Of a stretch of DNA of 46,382 nucleotides, positions 16,666 through 24,878 are shown piece after piece (position 1 is the stretch's first letter; each line of letters opens with the position of its first letter). The position numbers and the translations under genes are program-made. Below the pieces are notes generated by a model. The model made no database searches. It was not told the origin of the DNA and was given only the letters and a program-made list of their open reading frames with translations. The stretch covers positions 1-46,382 of the forward strand of contig CAKPVJ010000016.1 in the NCBI GenBank assembly GCA_934193515.1, written 5' to 3'. This DNA is from an uncultured Megasphaera sp. (GTDB taxonomy: Bacteria; Bacillota; Negativicutes; Veillonellales; Megasphaeraceae).

Positions 16666-17604
16666 TTACTGCTGGCTGATAAAGCTCGGTGTAGTAAGAT
16701 ACCGGTCGCCGCTGTCCGGTAAAAAGGCGACAATTGTTTTGCCGGCATTTTCCGGACGGTTAGCCAGCTGTGTAGCAGCATAGAGTGCTGCGCCGCCGGA
16801 GATACCAATGAGGAAGCCTTCCTGTTTGGTAAATTCCTGGGCGGTTTCATATGCCTGATCGGTTGTGACGGTAAATACTTCGTCATAGATTTTAGTATCT
16901 AATGTATCAGGAACAAAGTTGGCGCCAATGCCCTGCAGTTTGTGCGGGCCTGCATGACCTTCGGAAAGAAGCGGGGAGTCAGCCGGTTCGATAGCTACGA
17001 TTTTAACGGATGGTTTCTTGGATTTCAAATACTGGCCGACGCCGGAAATCGTGCCGCCTGTGCCGACACCAGCGAGGAAAATATCAACAGCGCCGTCTGT
17101 ATCGTTGTAGATTTCCGGGCCTGTTGTTTCTTTATGTACCAACGGATTGACAGGGTTGGTAAACTGGCCGGGAATAAACGAATTCGGAATTTCTTTAGCC
17201 AATTCATTTGCTTTGTCAACAGCGCCTTTCATGCCTGTTTTACCAGGAGTAAGAACGATTTCAGCACCATAAGCAGAAATAAGATTGCGGCGTTCAATGG
17301 ACATGGTTTCCGGCATCGTGAAGATAGCCCGGTAGCCTTTTGCAGCTGCAACGGCGGCCAAGCCAATGCCCGTATTGCCGCTGGTCGGTTCAATAATGAC
17401 AGAACCTTTTTTGAGAATACCTTTCTTTTCTGCATCTTCAATCATGGCTTTTGCAATACGGTCTTTGGCAGAACCGGCAGGATTGAATGCATCCAATTTG
17501 ACTAATAATTTTGCTTGTACCTTTGCGGCTGTATTATAACGAACAGGTTCTAATAATGGTGTATTGCCAATTAACTGTAACATGCTTGTGTAAATTTTGC
17601 TCAT
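16666..17604 (-). CDS. cysK: Cysteine synthase A
   Basis: A 312-residue PLP enzyme that makes cysteine from O-acetylserine and sulfide. The PLP lysine is in PAGSAKDRIAKAM (about residue 46). The substrate loop PTSGNTGIGLA and the phosphate-binding GVGTGGTISGVG loop are intact, and length matches CysK. The start is supported by GAAGGAGCG upstream. A 245-base gap separates it from cysE, which encodes the enzyme for the previous step. The gap contains an inverted repeat and a possible short leader peptide, so cysK may have separate control from the T-box of cysE. Confidence 0.95.
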   Translation of the reverse strand: MSKIYTSMLQLIGNTPLLEPVRYNTAAKVQAKLLVKLDAFNPAGSAKDRIAKAMIEDAEKKGILKKGSVIIEPTSGNTGIGLAAVAAAKGYRAIFTMPETMSIERRNLISAYGAEIVLTPGKTGMKGAVDKANELAKEIPNSFIPGQFTNPVNPLVHKETTGPEIYNDTDGAVDIFLAGVGTGGTISGVGQYLKSKKPSVKIVAIEPADSPLLSEGHAGPHKLQGIGANFVPDTLDTKIYDEVFTVTTDQAYETAQEFTKQEGFLIGISGGAALYAATQLANRPENAGKTIVAFLPDSGDRYLTTPSFISQQ

Positions 17605-17681
17605 AATATATCGCTCCTTCGCGTAAATAAATGTGTGTGAAATGAAAATAAAAACATAATTTTGATGAACTTGCAGTGAAA

Positions 17682-17711
17682 ATCAGGTCAACATCGAAAG
17701 GGGACCTGATG
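17682..17711 (-). promoter_or_regulatory. Inverted repeat in the cysK leader
   Basis: Perfect arms ATCAGGTC and GACCTGAT (17682-17689 and 17704-17711) separated by 14 bases. It overlaps the end of the possible leader reading frame. On the minus strand it is followed by only ATTTTC, so it would be a weak terminator. It could be an attenuator or a protein-binding site. Confidence 0.4.
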
Positions 17712-17732
17712 TGAAAACACGTCTTTTTTCAT
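17688..17732 (-). CDS. Possible cysK leader peptide (14 residues)
   Basis: The reading frame encodes MKKDVFSHQVPFRC, ending in a cysteine codon directly before the stop. GGGGGA lies 8 bases before the ATG, a good ribosome binding site. The terminal Cys codon and stop fall inside the inverted repeat 17682-17711, so ribosome position could change the fold. Only one Cys codon is present, which is weak for classical attenuation, and short frames occur by chance. Treat as a candidate only. Confidence 0.25.
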   Translation of the reverse strand: MKKDVFSHQVPFRC

Positions 17733-17849
17733 ATATAAATTCCCCCAATGATACCTAAAAAAAGATACCAAAATAGTATTGTTTATATGTATATCTATAG
17801 ATTAATTTTTCAACTATCTATAGAAAACACGCTGTATGGTACGCTATGG

Positions 17850-18548
17850 TTAGCGTCTAGTTGTAGAAACATGCTGCAGATGCATGTTTCGCGATACATT
17901 CATTTCATCCATTTGATGTTGCAGCAAGGCGACTTGGCGCTGCAGAGCAACAATCTGATCTTCAATCGGATCTGGCAGACGATTGTGGTTCAAGTCTACG
18001 TCTTCCTCGTTGTGGTGTGCTTTCAGACGCTTGCCTTTTTGCACCGCGACGCGGCCGGGGATGCCGACTACGGTCGAGTAGGGCGGTACTTCTTTCAATA
18101 CGACAGAACCGGCGCCGATTTTGGCTCCCTCGCCGACGGTAAAGGAACCTAGGACTTTAGCTCCGCAGGCAACGACGACGTAATCGCCGATTGTCGGATG
18201 CCGTTTGCCTTTTTCTTTGCCTGTGCCTCCCAGCGTAACGCCTTGATACAAGGATACGTTGTTGCCAATGATGGTTGTTTCGCCAATGACGATGCCCATA
18301 CCATGGTCGATGAACAACCCTTCTCCGATTTGCGCGCCCGGATGAATTTCAATTCCTGTAAAGAAACGGGAAATCGTAGAGATAAGACGAGCCGTGACAA
18401 ACCACTGGTGTTTGTAAAAGAAATGGGATACGCGGTGAGCCCAGATGGCATGCAGTCCTGAGTAACACAAGAGGACTTCGGCTGTATTTTTGGCAGCTGG
18501 GTCTCTGTCCTTGATGACGCGTATATCGTTGCGAAGTGAATTAAACAT
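17850..18548 (-). CDS. cysE: Serine O-acetyltransferase
   Basis: A 232-residue left-handed beta-helix acetyltransferase making O-acetyl-L-serine from serine and acetyl-CoA. It shows the N-terminal DPAAKN motif, the HxxAHR-like region IWAHRVSHFFY, hexapeptide repeats from about residue 65 to 165, and catalytic-region residues IDHGMGIVIGET. The length fits the short Bacillus-type CysE rather than the longer enterobacterial form. It is preceded by a T-box leader that reads tRNA-Cys, so expression should rise when cysteine is scarce. A GAGGACC ribosome binding site lies upstream. Confidence 0.94.
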   Translation of the reverse strand: MFNSLRNDIRVIKDRDPAAKNTAEVLLCYSGLHAIWAHRVSHFFYKHQWFVTARLISTISRFFTGIEIHPGAQIGEGLFIDHGMGIVIGETTIIGNNVSLYQGVTLGGTGKEKGKRHPTIGDYVVVACGAKVLGSFTVGEGAKIGAGSVVLKEVPPYSTVVGIPGRVAVQKGKRLKAHHNEEDVDLNHNRLPDPIEDQIVALQRQVALLQHQMDEMNVSRNMHLQHVSTTRR

Positions 18549-18594
18549 GACGACTGGGTCCTCCTAAACAATCTGCTCCTGATAAAATGTATAC

Positions 18595-18840
18595 AAAAAG
18601 ACCACCGCTCTTGTCAGAGACGGTGGCCCGTGGTTCCACTCTGATTGTATTGCGCCTGCAGCACAATACCTCATCATACCTATAACGGCGGCGTACCGGG
18701 ACAGCCTACTTTATTTCAACTATCCAGCTCCCAAAGGCATTCCATCATATTCAGCGGCGGTGCGGGCTTTCAGCCGATGACCTGCACTCTCTGTATAGGC
18801 TTCTGTATGTGTACTTGTTTTGGTCATTGCTTTTGTCATT
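18595..18840 (-). promoter_or_regulatory. T-box leader (Cys) of cysE
   Basis: Read on the minus strand, the conserved T-box sequence is GAGTGGAACCACGGG (18627-18641), followed by a terminator stem CCACCG...CGGTGG and TTTTT (18595-18628). An AGAGAG element, the CGGTACGCCGCCGTTA stem III region (about 18682-18700) and stem I pieces lie upstream. By alignment to the Ser T-box in this window, the specifier is UGC (18737-18739), a cysteine codon, which agrees with the downstream gene. Uncharged tRNA-Cys would stabilise the antiterminator. Confidence 0.9.
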
Positions 18841-18846
18841 GAACAC

Positions 18847-18876
18847 ATGATAACTCTTTTGGTATAGTTTTGTCAA
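18847..18876 (-). promoter_or_regulatory. Promoter of the cysE T-box transcript
   Basis: On the minus strand: TTGACA (18871-18876), 18 bases, TATCAT (18847-18852). Transcription would start near 18840, directly before the T-box. Confidence 0.65.
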
Positions 18877-18879
18877 TAG

Positions 18880-19373
18880 AAAAAATGAAGAAATTTGACA
18901 GATTTCTTCTATATATACTTATATGTGTATCGTGAATTTAAAACGCATAAAAATTCATTACGCGCAGAAGACATCTAATCAATGAAATCGAGGAAAATGA
19001 TAAGATAAATCATTAAAAAGAATGGGCAAAGCTCTGCCTTACCATCTCTTTTTATCATATCAAATAAAATTAAATGTAATGATAAAAAGGAATGCTTAAC
19101 GATAACAATTTGTAAAATACTAGGAAAATAGCCAATCGTGATAAATTTCATATTAACTTTACTCATAGTAAAATGTCAATACATGAATTATGGAAAAGTA
19201 CTATATATGCGTATTCTGTATAGTAATATACTAATGCTTTCATAAATGATATTACATATTTACTAAAGACATCTTGTATAAATTATCTGAGTTGGTATAC
19301 TAATTTTAGTACTTTAAATAGTATCGCAAGGATTCATAAAAAATTTTTAACTTACATGTAAAGAGGTGTGAAA
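18880..19373. other. AT-rich intergenic region
   Basis: About 490 bases between the divergent cysE and lut operons. I see no gene. It is strongly AT-rich with scattered short stop-filled frames. The lut promoter lies near its right end. Confidence 0.5.
19274..19311 (+). promoter_or_regulatory. Promoter and dyad upstream of the lut/quinone operon
   Basis: TTGTAT (19274-19279), 16 bases, TATACT (19296-19301), with a TGG extended -10. Two overlapping dyads cover the -10 and start: near-palindrome TTGGTATACTAA (19292-19303), similar in style to GntR/LldR operators, and perfect TACTAA-TT-TTAGTA (19298-19311). A repressor site is likely, but the family is a guess. Confidence 0.5.
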
Positions 19374-19919
19374 ATGGAAAAAGCAGAATTGTACGAAACG
19401 TTCCAAAAGGGATTAACCAGTGTAGCAGGCGAATGTTACCTGGCTAAAAAAGCAGACTTAGGTGCTGCTCTCGTCAAAGTTTTCCAGGAAAAGGACACAC
19501 AAGATGTCGCGATTGTCGAAACAGCGCTTCTTAAAGAAGCCGGTGTTGTCGATGCCTTAAAAGGAGCTGGCATCAAGGTGGATACGGATCACATCCGCAA
19601 AAATGCGCCTGATGATAAAGGCGGTGTAACGGAAGCGGATTATGGTATTGCCAATCTGGGATCGTTAGTTCAGATGAAAGACAATATCGACAACCGTATC
19701 GTTGAAACAGTAGCTGATGTATATGTCGGCATTGTCAAATTATCACAGATTGTAGATAATTTTGATACGATGATTGACATCATGGCTGATACCAAACCGT
19801 TCCCGAAATTTGCCGGCATTATTACTGGCCCGAGCCGTACTGCCGATATTGAATGCGTTGGTACGGTAGGTGTTCATGGTCCTCGTCAGTATTCGGTAAT
19901 TGTTGTTGAAGATGAGTAA
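19374..19919 (+). CDS. lutC: LUD-domain lactate utilization protein (LutC-like)
   Basis: A 181-residue LUD-domain protein, the LutC/YkgG type subunit of the iron-sulfur L-lactate oxidation complex. The conserved tail ITGPSRTADIECVGTVGVHGP is diagnostic of the family. The start at 19374 follows AAAGAGGTG by 5 bases; a GTG two codons earlier overlaps the ribosome binding site. It leads a seven-gene cluster and is 15 bases from a fused LutB-LutA gene, so all three Lut activities are present. The protein is somewhat shorter than Bacillus LutC. Confidence 0.88.
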   Translation: MEKAELYETFQKGLTSVAGECYLAKKADLGAALVKVFQEKDTQDVAIVETALLKEAGVVDALKGAGIKVDTDHIRKNAPDDKGGVTEADYGIANLGSLVQMKDNIDNRIVETVADVYVGIVKLSQIVDNFDTMIDIMADTKPFPKFAGIITGPSRTADIECVGTVGVHGPRQYSVIVVEDE

Positions 19920-19934
19920 GGGAGGGAATAGCAC

Positions 19935-22097
19935 ATGTCCAATGAATTACTAAAGCAGGAAATTGAACGTGCCATGGATAATGCGCCGCTGCAAAAAGCG
20001 TTGAAAAACTTTACGACAGCATATCCGGGAAATCGTGAAAAAGTATATAAGGGATATGACTTCGAAGCACTGCGTGAAAAGGTGCATGAAGTAAAAACAT
20101 ATGCGCGTGAACATTTGGATGAAGTCATGGCAGAATTCATCAAGAATGCAGAAGCAAACGGAGCTCATGTATTTGTTGCTCATTCACCGGAAGAAGCAAT
20201 GGATTATGCATTGAAACTGGCTAAAGACAATAATGTAAAATTGGCCGTTAAATCCAAATCCATGGCATCTGAAGAAATGCATTTTAACCAGAATTTTGAA
20301 AAGAACGGCATTACGGCACAGGAAACGGACTTGGGTGAATTTATCAACTCCATTGCTGGAGATACGCCGTCCCATATGGTTATGCCGGCTATTCATTATT
20401 CTAAAGAAGATGTTGCCGATCTCTTTACTTCGTATACGAAAGAAAAAGAAGAACCGATCATTTCCAAAGAAGTTAAAACATCCCGCCGCGTGATGCGTCC
20501 GAAATTCCTAGCTGCTGAAATGGGTGTTTCCGGTGCTAACGTAGCTGTTGCCGAAACAGGTACGGTCATTACGATGACAAACGAAGGCAACGGCCGTATG
20601 GTTGGTACATTGCCAAAGATGCATTTGTACATCTTCGGGATTGAAAAATTTGTTGCTAAGATGAGCGATATCCGTTACATTTTCAAAGTACTTCCCCGTA
20701 ACGGCACAGCACAGAATATTACGACGTACTTATCGTTCTATACAGGTGCATCCAGCGTAGTCAGCGATCCGGAAAATGATACAAAAGAACAAAAAGATTT
20801 CCATATTATCATTTTGGATACACCGGAACGCCGCAAGATTATGGAAAGCGAAGATTATAAAGACATTTTCTGCTGCATCCGCTGTGCAGCCTGCTTGAAT
20901 GTATGTCCTGCATTCCGGTTAGTAGGCGGTCATGTATACGGCGGCAGTATTTATACCGGCGGTATTGGTACACTGCTGACATCGTTCCTCAACAGTCGTG
21001 AACGTGGTAAAGATATTCAGAATATCTGTCTCCAGTGCGGTACCTGCAACACTGTCTGCGGCGGCAAACTGCCGATTTCCAACATGATTTTGAAACTGCG
21101 TACTAAATATGCACAGGAAGACGGTTTGAATCCGGTTCATAAATTCTGCTTGGATACAGTAGCAGACCGTCATTTGTTCCATTCCATGCTCCGTATTGCA
21201 TCGGTAGCACAAGGCATGATTACGAAAGGACAGCCGATGATTCGTCATCTGCCGATGTTCTTGTCTGGTCTGACAGCCGGCCGCAGTCTCCCAAGCGTAG
21301 CTCCGCAGCCGTTCCGTGATGTACTGCCGACGATTAAACAGAACGTGCCGAATCCGAAAGGAAAGATTGCTATCTTTACAGGCTGTCTGCTTGATTTTGT
21401 CTATGTTGATATTGCAACCGCTGTTGTCAAAGCACTCAATATGGCCGGATATACAGTAGAAATGCCGCTTGGCCAGGCATGCTGCGGCGCACCGGCAACG
21501 TACATGGGCGATGTAGACAATGCGAAAAAAGCTGCTATTATGAATATAGAAGCTATGCATGCAGAAGACTACGACTATGTTGTTTCCGCTTGCCCGACCT
21601 GTACGCACGCTCTTCGTGATTATAAAGATATGTTCGAAGACGATCCGGAAATGTACAAGAAAGCTGAAGAATTATGCAATAAGACCTTCGACTTCTCCAA
21701 ACTGCTGTCGATGCTTGGCGGACTTCCGGATAATGGCGACGGCGTTCCTATGAAAGTTACGTATCATGATTCCTGCCATATGAAACGGTTTATGGGTGTT
21801 TACAAAGAACAGCGTGAACTGTTGGAAGGAACTAAAGGCGTTGAATTGATTGAAATGAACAACTGTGATAAATGCTGCGGCTTTGGCGGTTCTTACTCCG
21901 TTAAATTCCCAGAAATGTCTGCTCCGATTTTGGAAGAAAAAATCGATAATGTCGTTGCTTCCGGCGCAGATGTTGTCGCAGTGGACTGCCCGGGCTGTCT
22001 CTTACAGATTCGCGGCGGACTGGATGCACGCGGCTTAAACAATATCCAGGTTAAACATACAGCTCAAATTTTGGTAGAAAAAAGACCTAACCAGTAA
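19935..22097 (+). CDS. Fused LutB-LutA iron-sulfur lactate oxidation protein
   Basis: A 720-residue fusion. Residues about 60-300 are a LUD domain (MGVSGANVAVAETGTVI is typical of LutB). Two 4Fe-4S motifs follow, CIRCAACLNVCP and CLQCGTCNTVCGGKLP. The C-terminal 260 residues (from about 475) match LutA/GlpC-type CCG domains: CCGAPATYMGD, ACPTCTHAL, HDSCHMKR, CDKCCGFGGSYS and VDCPGCLLQIRGG. In Bacillus these are separate LutB and LutA proteins; here they are one chain. With LutC it should oxidise lactate to pyruvate in the cytoplasm. The electron acceptor is unknown, but the following quinone genes suggest the membrane pool or ETF. Confidence 0.88.
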   Translation: MSNELLKQEIERAMDNAPLQKALKNFTTAYPGNREKVYKGYDFEALREKVHEVKTYAREHLDEVMAEFIKNAEANGAHVFVAHSPEEAMDYALKLAKDNNVKLAVKSKSMASEEMHFNQNFEKNGITAQETDLGEFINSIAGDTPSHMVMPAIHYSKEDVADLFTSYTKEKEEPIISKEVKTSRRVMRPKFLAAEMGVSGANVAVAETGTVITMTNEGNGRMVGTLPKMHLYIFGIEKFVAKMSDIRYIFKVLPRNGTAQNITTYLSFYTGASSVVSDPENDTKEQKDFHIIILDTPERRKIMESEDYKDIFCCIRCAACLNVCPAFRLVGGHVYGGSIYTGGIGTLLTSFLNSRERGKDIQNICLQCGTCNTVCGGKLPISNMILKLRTKYAQEDGLNPVHKFCLDTVADRHLFHSMLRIASVAQGMITKGQPMIRHLPMFLSGLTAGRSLPSVAPQPFRDVLPTIKQNVPNPKGKIAIFTGCLLDFVYVDIATAVVKALNMAGYTVEMPLGQACCGAPATYMGDVDNAKKAAIMNIEAMHAEDYDYVVSACPTCTHALRDYKDMFEDDPEMYKKAEELCNKTFDFSKLLSMLGGLPDNGDGVPMKVTYHDSCHMKRFMGVYKEQRELLEGTKGVELIEMNNCDKCCGFGGSYSVKFPEMSAPILEEKIDNVVASGADVVAVDCPGCLLQIRGGLDARGLNNIQVKHTAQILVEKRPNQ

Positions 22098-22126
22098 CTG
22101 CTATGTGGCCGGAAAGGTGCTTATGA

Positions 22127-23149
22127 ATGATTAAACAGATGGTATTAGAAAACAGTGCTCGGAGATTTATGCCGAAGTATTTTGCCAAAGTCAGTGATGA
22201 GCAGCTCGTAAAAGTAAAGACATATATAGAGCAATTTACAGCGCATTCTTTTGGAGGCACCAAGACGGGTGCAGTACTGCGTGATGCGACTTCGTCACGA
22301 GGCAAAATGATACGGCCCCGTCTGCTGCTTATGGCAGCTGCATATGGCTCTGCAGAGTTGGAAAGAAACGAACGATTGTATCAATTAGCTGCTATCGTTG
22401 AAATGACCCATCTCGCTTCACTGATTCATGATGACGTCGTTGATGAAGCACCTTTCCGCCGCGGCAAGCCGTCCATTCAGAGCAAGTATGGCAAAAGCGC
22501 AGCTGTATATGCCGGTGATTTTCTTATGAGCCGCATCAGTTATTATTTGATGCAGGAAGGGCTTAACCGAGCAGGTATTGTGCTGACGAAGACCGTAGAA
22601 GAAATGTGCGCCGGTGAAATTGGGCAGGCCATGTGCCGATATCGTGAAGATGTGACGATACCAGAGTATCTGCAGAATATTCACGGCAAGACCGTTGCCT
22701 TGTTTATGGCGTGCTGCCGTATCGGAGCTATGGAAGGCGGCTGTAGTGAACGAGTGATTTCACTGTTGGAATCCTTTGGCGAATGCTTGGGGTACATGTT
22801 CCAAATGCGGGACGATTTGCTTGATTTCTCAGACAGCGTACTCATTGGAAAAAGTGCCCACCAGGATTTCAAAGAAGGAATTTACACCCTGCCGGTTTTG
22901 GTTGCGCTGCAGCAGCCTGGCGGCAGAGAGGCTTTGAAACCTTTTATGCAGCGCAGTGCAGAAGGTACGCTCAGTGCGAAGGATATTCATCAAATGGAAG
23001 ATATCGTAGAATCACTGGGCGGCATGGACGGCGCCTGGCAGCAGATTCATGCGTATCAGAGCAAAGCCGAATGGATTTTGCAGGAACTCTCTGATAATGA
23101 CGTGTCAAGTCAGCTTTTGAAGCTGATTCGCAAGCTGGGGGCAGTCTAA
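22127..23149 (+). CDS. Long-chain polyprenyl diphosphate synthase
   Basis: A 340-residue all-trans isoprenyl diphosphate synthase. The two Asp-rich motifs are visible: first LIHDDVVDEA (about residue 100) and second FQMRDDLLDFSD (about residue 226), with the RGK(M)IRPRLLLMAA substrate region before the first. It would make the C35-C40 tail of menaquinone. The start at 22127 follows GGAAAGGTG; the nearby ATG at 22123 is out of frame and stops at once. The next gene, a MenA-type prenyltransferase that uses this product, overlaps its stop codon. A HepS-type second subunit is not seen. Confidence 0.9.
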   Translation: MIKQMVLENSARRFMPKYFAKVSDEQLVKVKTYIEQFTAHSFGGTKTGAVLRDATSSRGKMIRPRLLLMAAAYGSAELERNERLYQLAAIVEMTHLASLIHDDVVDEAPFRRGKPSIQSKYGKSAAVYAGDFLMSRISYYLMQEGLNRAGIVLTKTVEEMCAGEIGQAMCRYREDVTIPEYLQNIHGKTVALFMACCRIGAMEGGCSERVISLLESFGECLGYMFQMRDDLLDFSDSVLIGKSAHQDFKEGIYTLPVLVALQQPGGREALKPFMQRSAEGTLSAKDIHQMEDIVESLGGMDGAWQQIHAYQSKAEWILQELSDNDVSSQLLKLIRKLGAV

Positions 23150-24075
23150 TGAAACCATTTCACAGACTGACACCTAGGATGGCCCTGCAGCTGGCAGCGC
23201 CGCCGACGTGGGCAGCATCTGTCTATCCGGCAGTCTTTGGAGAGCTGTACTGCCTGTATTACGGGTATCCGATGACCGCTGCGGCAGCAGTCCTGCTGGT
23301 ATTGGCCTGCGTGTCTATGCAGTCAGCAGTGAATACATTGAACGATTATTTTGATTTTATAAAAGGTACAGACTGTGCCGATGACTATGTAGAAGTCAGC
23401 GATGCGGTATTGGTATATGAACATATCAATCCGAAGCATGTGCTGCTGCTTGGCTTGGCGTATATAGGCCTTGCCGGGCTGCTGGCTTTGCCGGTACTGC
23501 TCACTTCCGGGTGGGCACCGCTGGTCATCGGGGGCATAGGCAGTCTTGTCGTATGGGCATATTCCGGCGGCGCTGTACCTATTTCGTATGTACCTATTGG
23601 CGAATTCGTTTCCGGATTTGTAATGGGCGGTTTGATTCCTATGGGGATTGTAGCAGCCGTGAGCAACCAATTTGATTTTGGTGTCCTGCTGCGGGCGATT
23701 CCGCTGATTATCGGCATTGGCTTGATTATGATGACGAACAATACCTGCGATATCGAAAAAGACAGGAAAGCAGGGCGGCACACGTTGCCGGCTATTGTTG
23801 GTCATCGTAACGCCGTGCGGATATACCGCTGTACCGTATGGGTTTGGGTGCTGGCAATCAGCATACTGCCTGTATGGTATGTCGGAGTTTGGGGACTGGT
23901 CAGTCCTGTGTGTCTTGCGTTGGCTGCAAGAAGCGCTTTTGTCTGGCTGCTTCATTCACCATTGACGGCACCCGTACGGGTAGCGCAGATGAAAGGTGTT
24001 GTAAAAGCGAATATAGCAGGAAATGGCGCGTATTTGCTGGCCTGGGCTGTCGCGCTGCTGAAGGGCGGTGCTTGA
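23149..24075 (+). CDS. MenA/UbiA-family prenyltransferase
   Basis: A 308-residue membrane protein with about eight or nine helices. The UbiA hallmark Asp motif NTLNDYFDFIKGTD (about residues 64-77) and the second DIEKDRKAGRHTLP loop (about 202-215) bind the Mg-diphosphate of the prenyl donor. The extended first motif and neighbours suggest 1,4-dihydroxy-2-naphthoate prenylation, the step that makes demethylmenaquinone. It starts at the stop codon of the polyprenyl synthase gene (ATGA overlap). No other men genes are in the window. The symbol menA is likely but not certain. Confidence 0.85.
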   Translation: MKPFHRLTPRMALQLAAPPTWAASVYPAVFGELYCLYYGYPMTAAAAVLLVLACVSMQSAVNTLNDYFDFIKGTDCADDYVEVSDAVLVYEHINPKHVLLLGLAYIGLAGLLALPVLLTSGWAPLVIGGIGSLVVWAYSGGAVPISYVPIGEFVSGFVMGGLIPMGIVAAVSNQFDFGVLLRAIPLIIGIGLIMMTNNTCDIEKDRKAGRHTLPAIVGHRNAVRIYRCTVWVWVLAISILPVWYVGVWGLVSPVCLALAARSAFVWLLHSPLTAPVRVAQMKGVVKANIAGNGAYLLAWAVALLKGGA

Positions 24076-24076
24076 A

Positions 24077-24790
24077 ATGGCTGATAATTCAAAACGAGAA
24101 AAAGTATATCATGTATTCCAAGAGATTTCCTGTTCGTATGATAAAGCCAATGAGCGCATTAGTTTAGGATGGGAAGGACGTTGGAAAAAGGAGCTCGTAC
24201 AGGAAGTATCTGCTAAGACAGCGCAGGGAGCCAGTGTATTGGATGTTTGCTGCGGTACCGGAGATATAGCTGTTGCTTTGGCGCAGTCCCGCAGTACGAT
24301 TCACGTTGTGGGCCTAGACTTTTCTCCGGCAATGCTGGAGGCAGCTAACAAAAAGAGCCGTCATCTGGCCAATGTATCTTGGCAGCTGGGCGATGCGATG
24401 CAACTGCCTTTTGCGGACAATACATTTGCTGCTGCATGCATTTCCTTTGGACTTCGCAACACAGCCGATTATCTGAAAGTGCTGCAGGAGATGAGACGGG
24501 TAGTCAAACCGGGAGGATGGGTGTACTGCCTAGATTCCTTTGTTCCTGATTCTCCGTGGATACGGCCGTTTTATGCATTGTATTTCCGAGGCATTATGCC
24601 GATTTTAGGTGGAGGCTTTCATCATCGTAAAGAATACGTATGGCTGTGGCAGTCTACGAAAGAATTTTTGCGAAAGAAAGAGCTGCTGAACTTGTTCGGT
24701 AAAGCAGGCTTGGTAGAACGAGCACTGAAAAGTTATATGTTTGGGGCCTGTGTGCTTCATAAAGGAAGAAAGCCAATAGGCGATAGATAG
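24077..24790 (+). CDS. MenG/UbiE-type demethylmenaquinone methyltransferase
   Basis: A 237-residue SAM-dependent methyltransferase. The SAM-binding motif I is VLDVCCGTGDIAVALAQ (about residues 59-75), followed by VVGLDFSPAMLEAA and GDAMQLPFADNTFAAACISFGLRN, which are UbiE/MenG family signatures. The start at 24077 sits one base after the MenA stop and 6 bases after AAGGGCGGTG; an upstream GTG at 24068 is less likely. It would methylate demethylmenaquinone to menaquinone. An 88-base gap containing a weak ACGGTT/AACCGT dyad separates it from fixC. Confidence 0.88.
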   Translation: MADNSKREKVYHVFQEISCSYDKANERISLGWEGRWKKELVQEVSAKTAQGASVLDVCCGTGDIAVALAQSRSTIHVVGLDFSPAMLEAANKKSRHLANVSWQLGDAMQLPFADNTFAAACISFGLRNTADYLKVLQEMRRVVKPGGWVYCLDSFVPDSPWIRPFYALYFRGIMPILGGGFHHRKEYVWLWQSTKEFLRKKELLNLFGKAGLVERALKSYMFGACVLHKGRKPIGDR

Positions 24791-24878
24791 CAATATACGA
24801 TAATAATACGTTACGATACAACTAACGGTTACTGGATAGATTCAGAATACCAACCGTATGGTTAAGGAGGGTAAGAAC

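Noticed and set aside
20919..21608. 229-codon minus-strand frame opposite the LutB-LutA fusion
   Set aside because: Shadow frame; the fusion's Fe-S motifs on the other strand explain the sequence.
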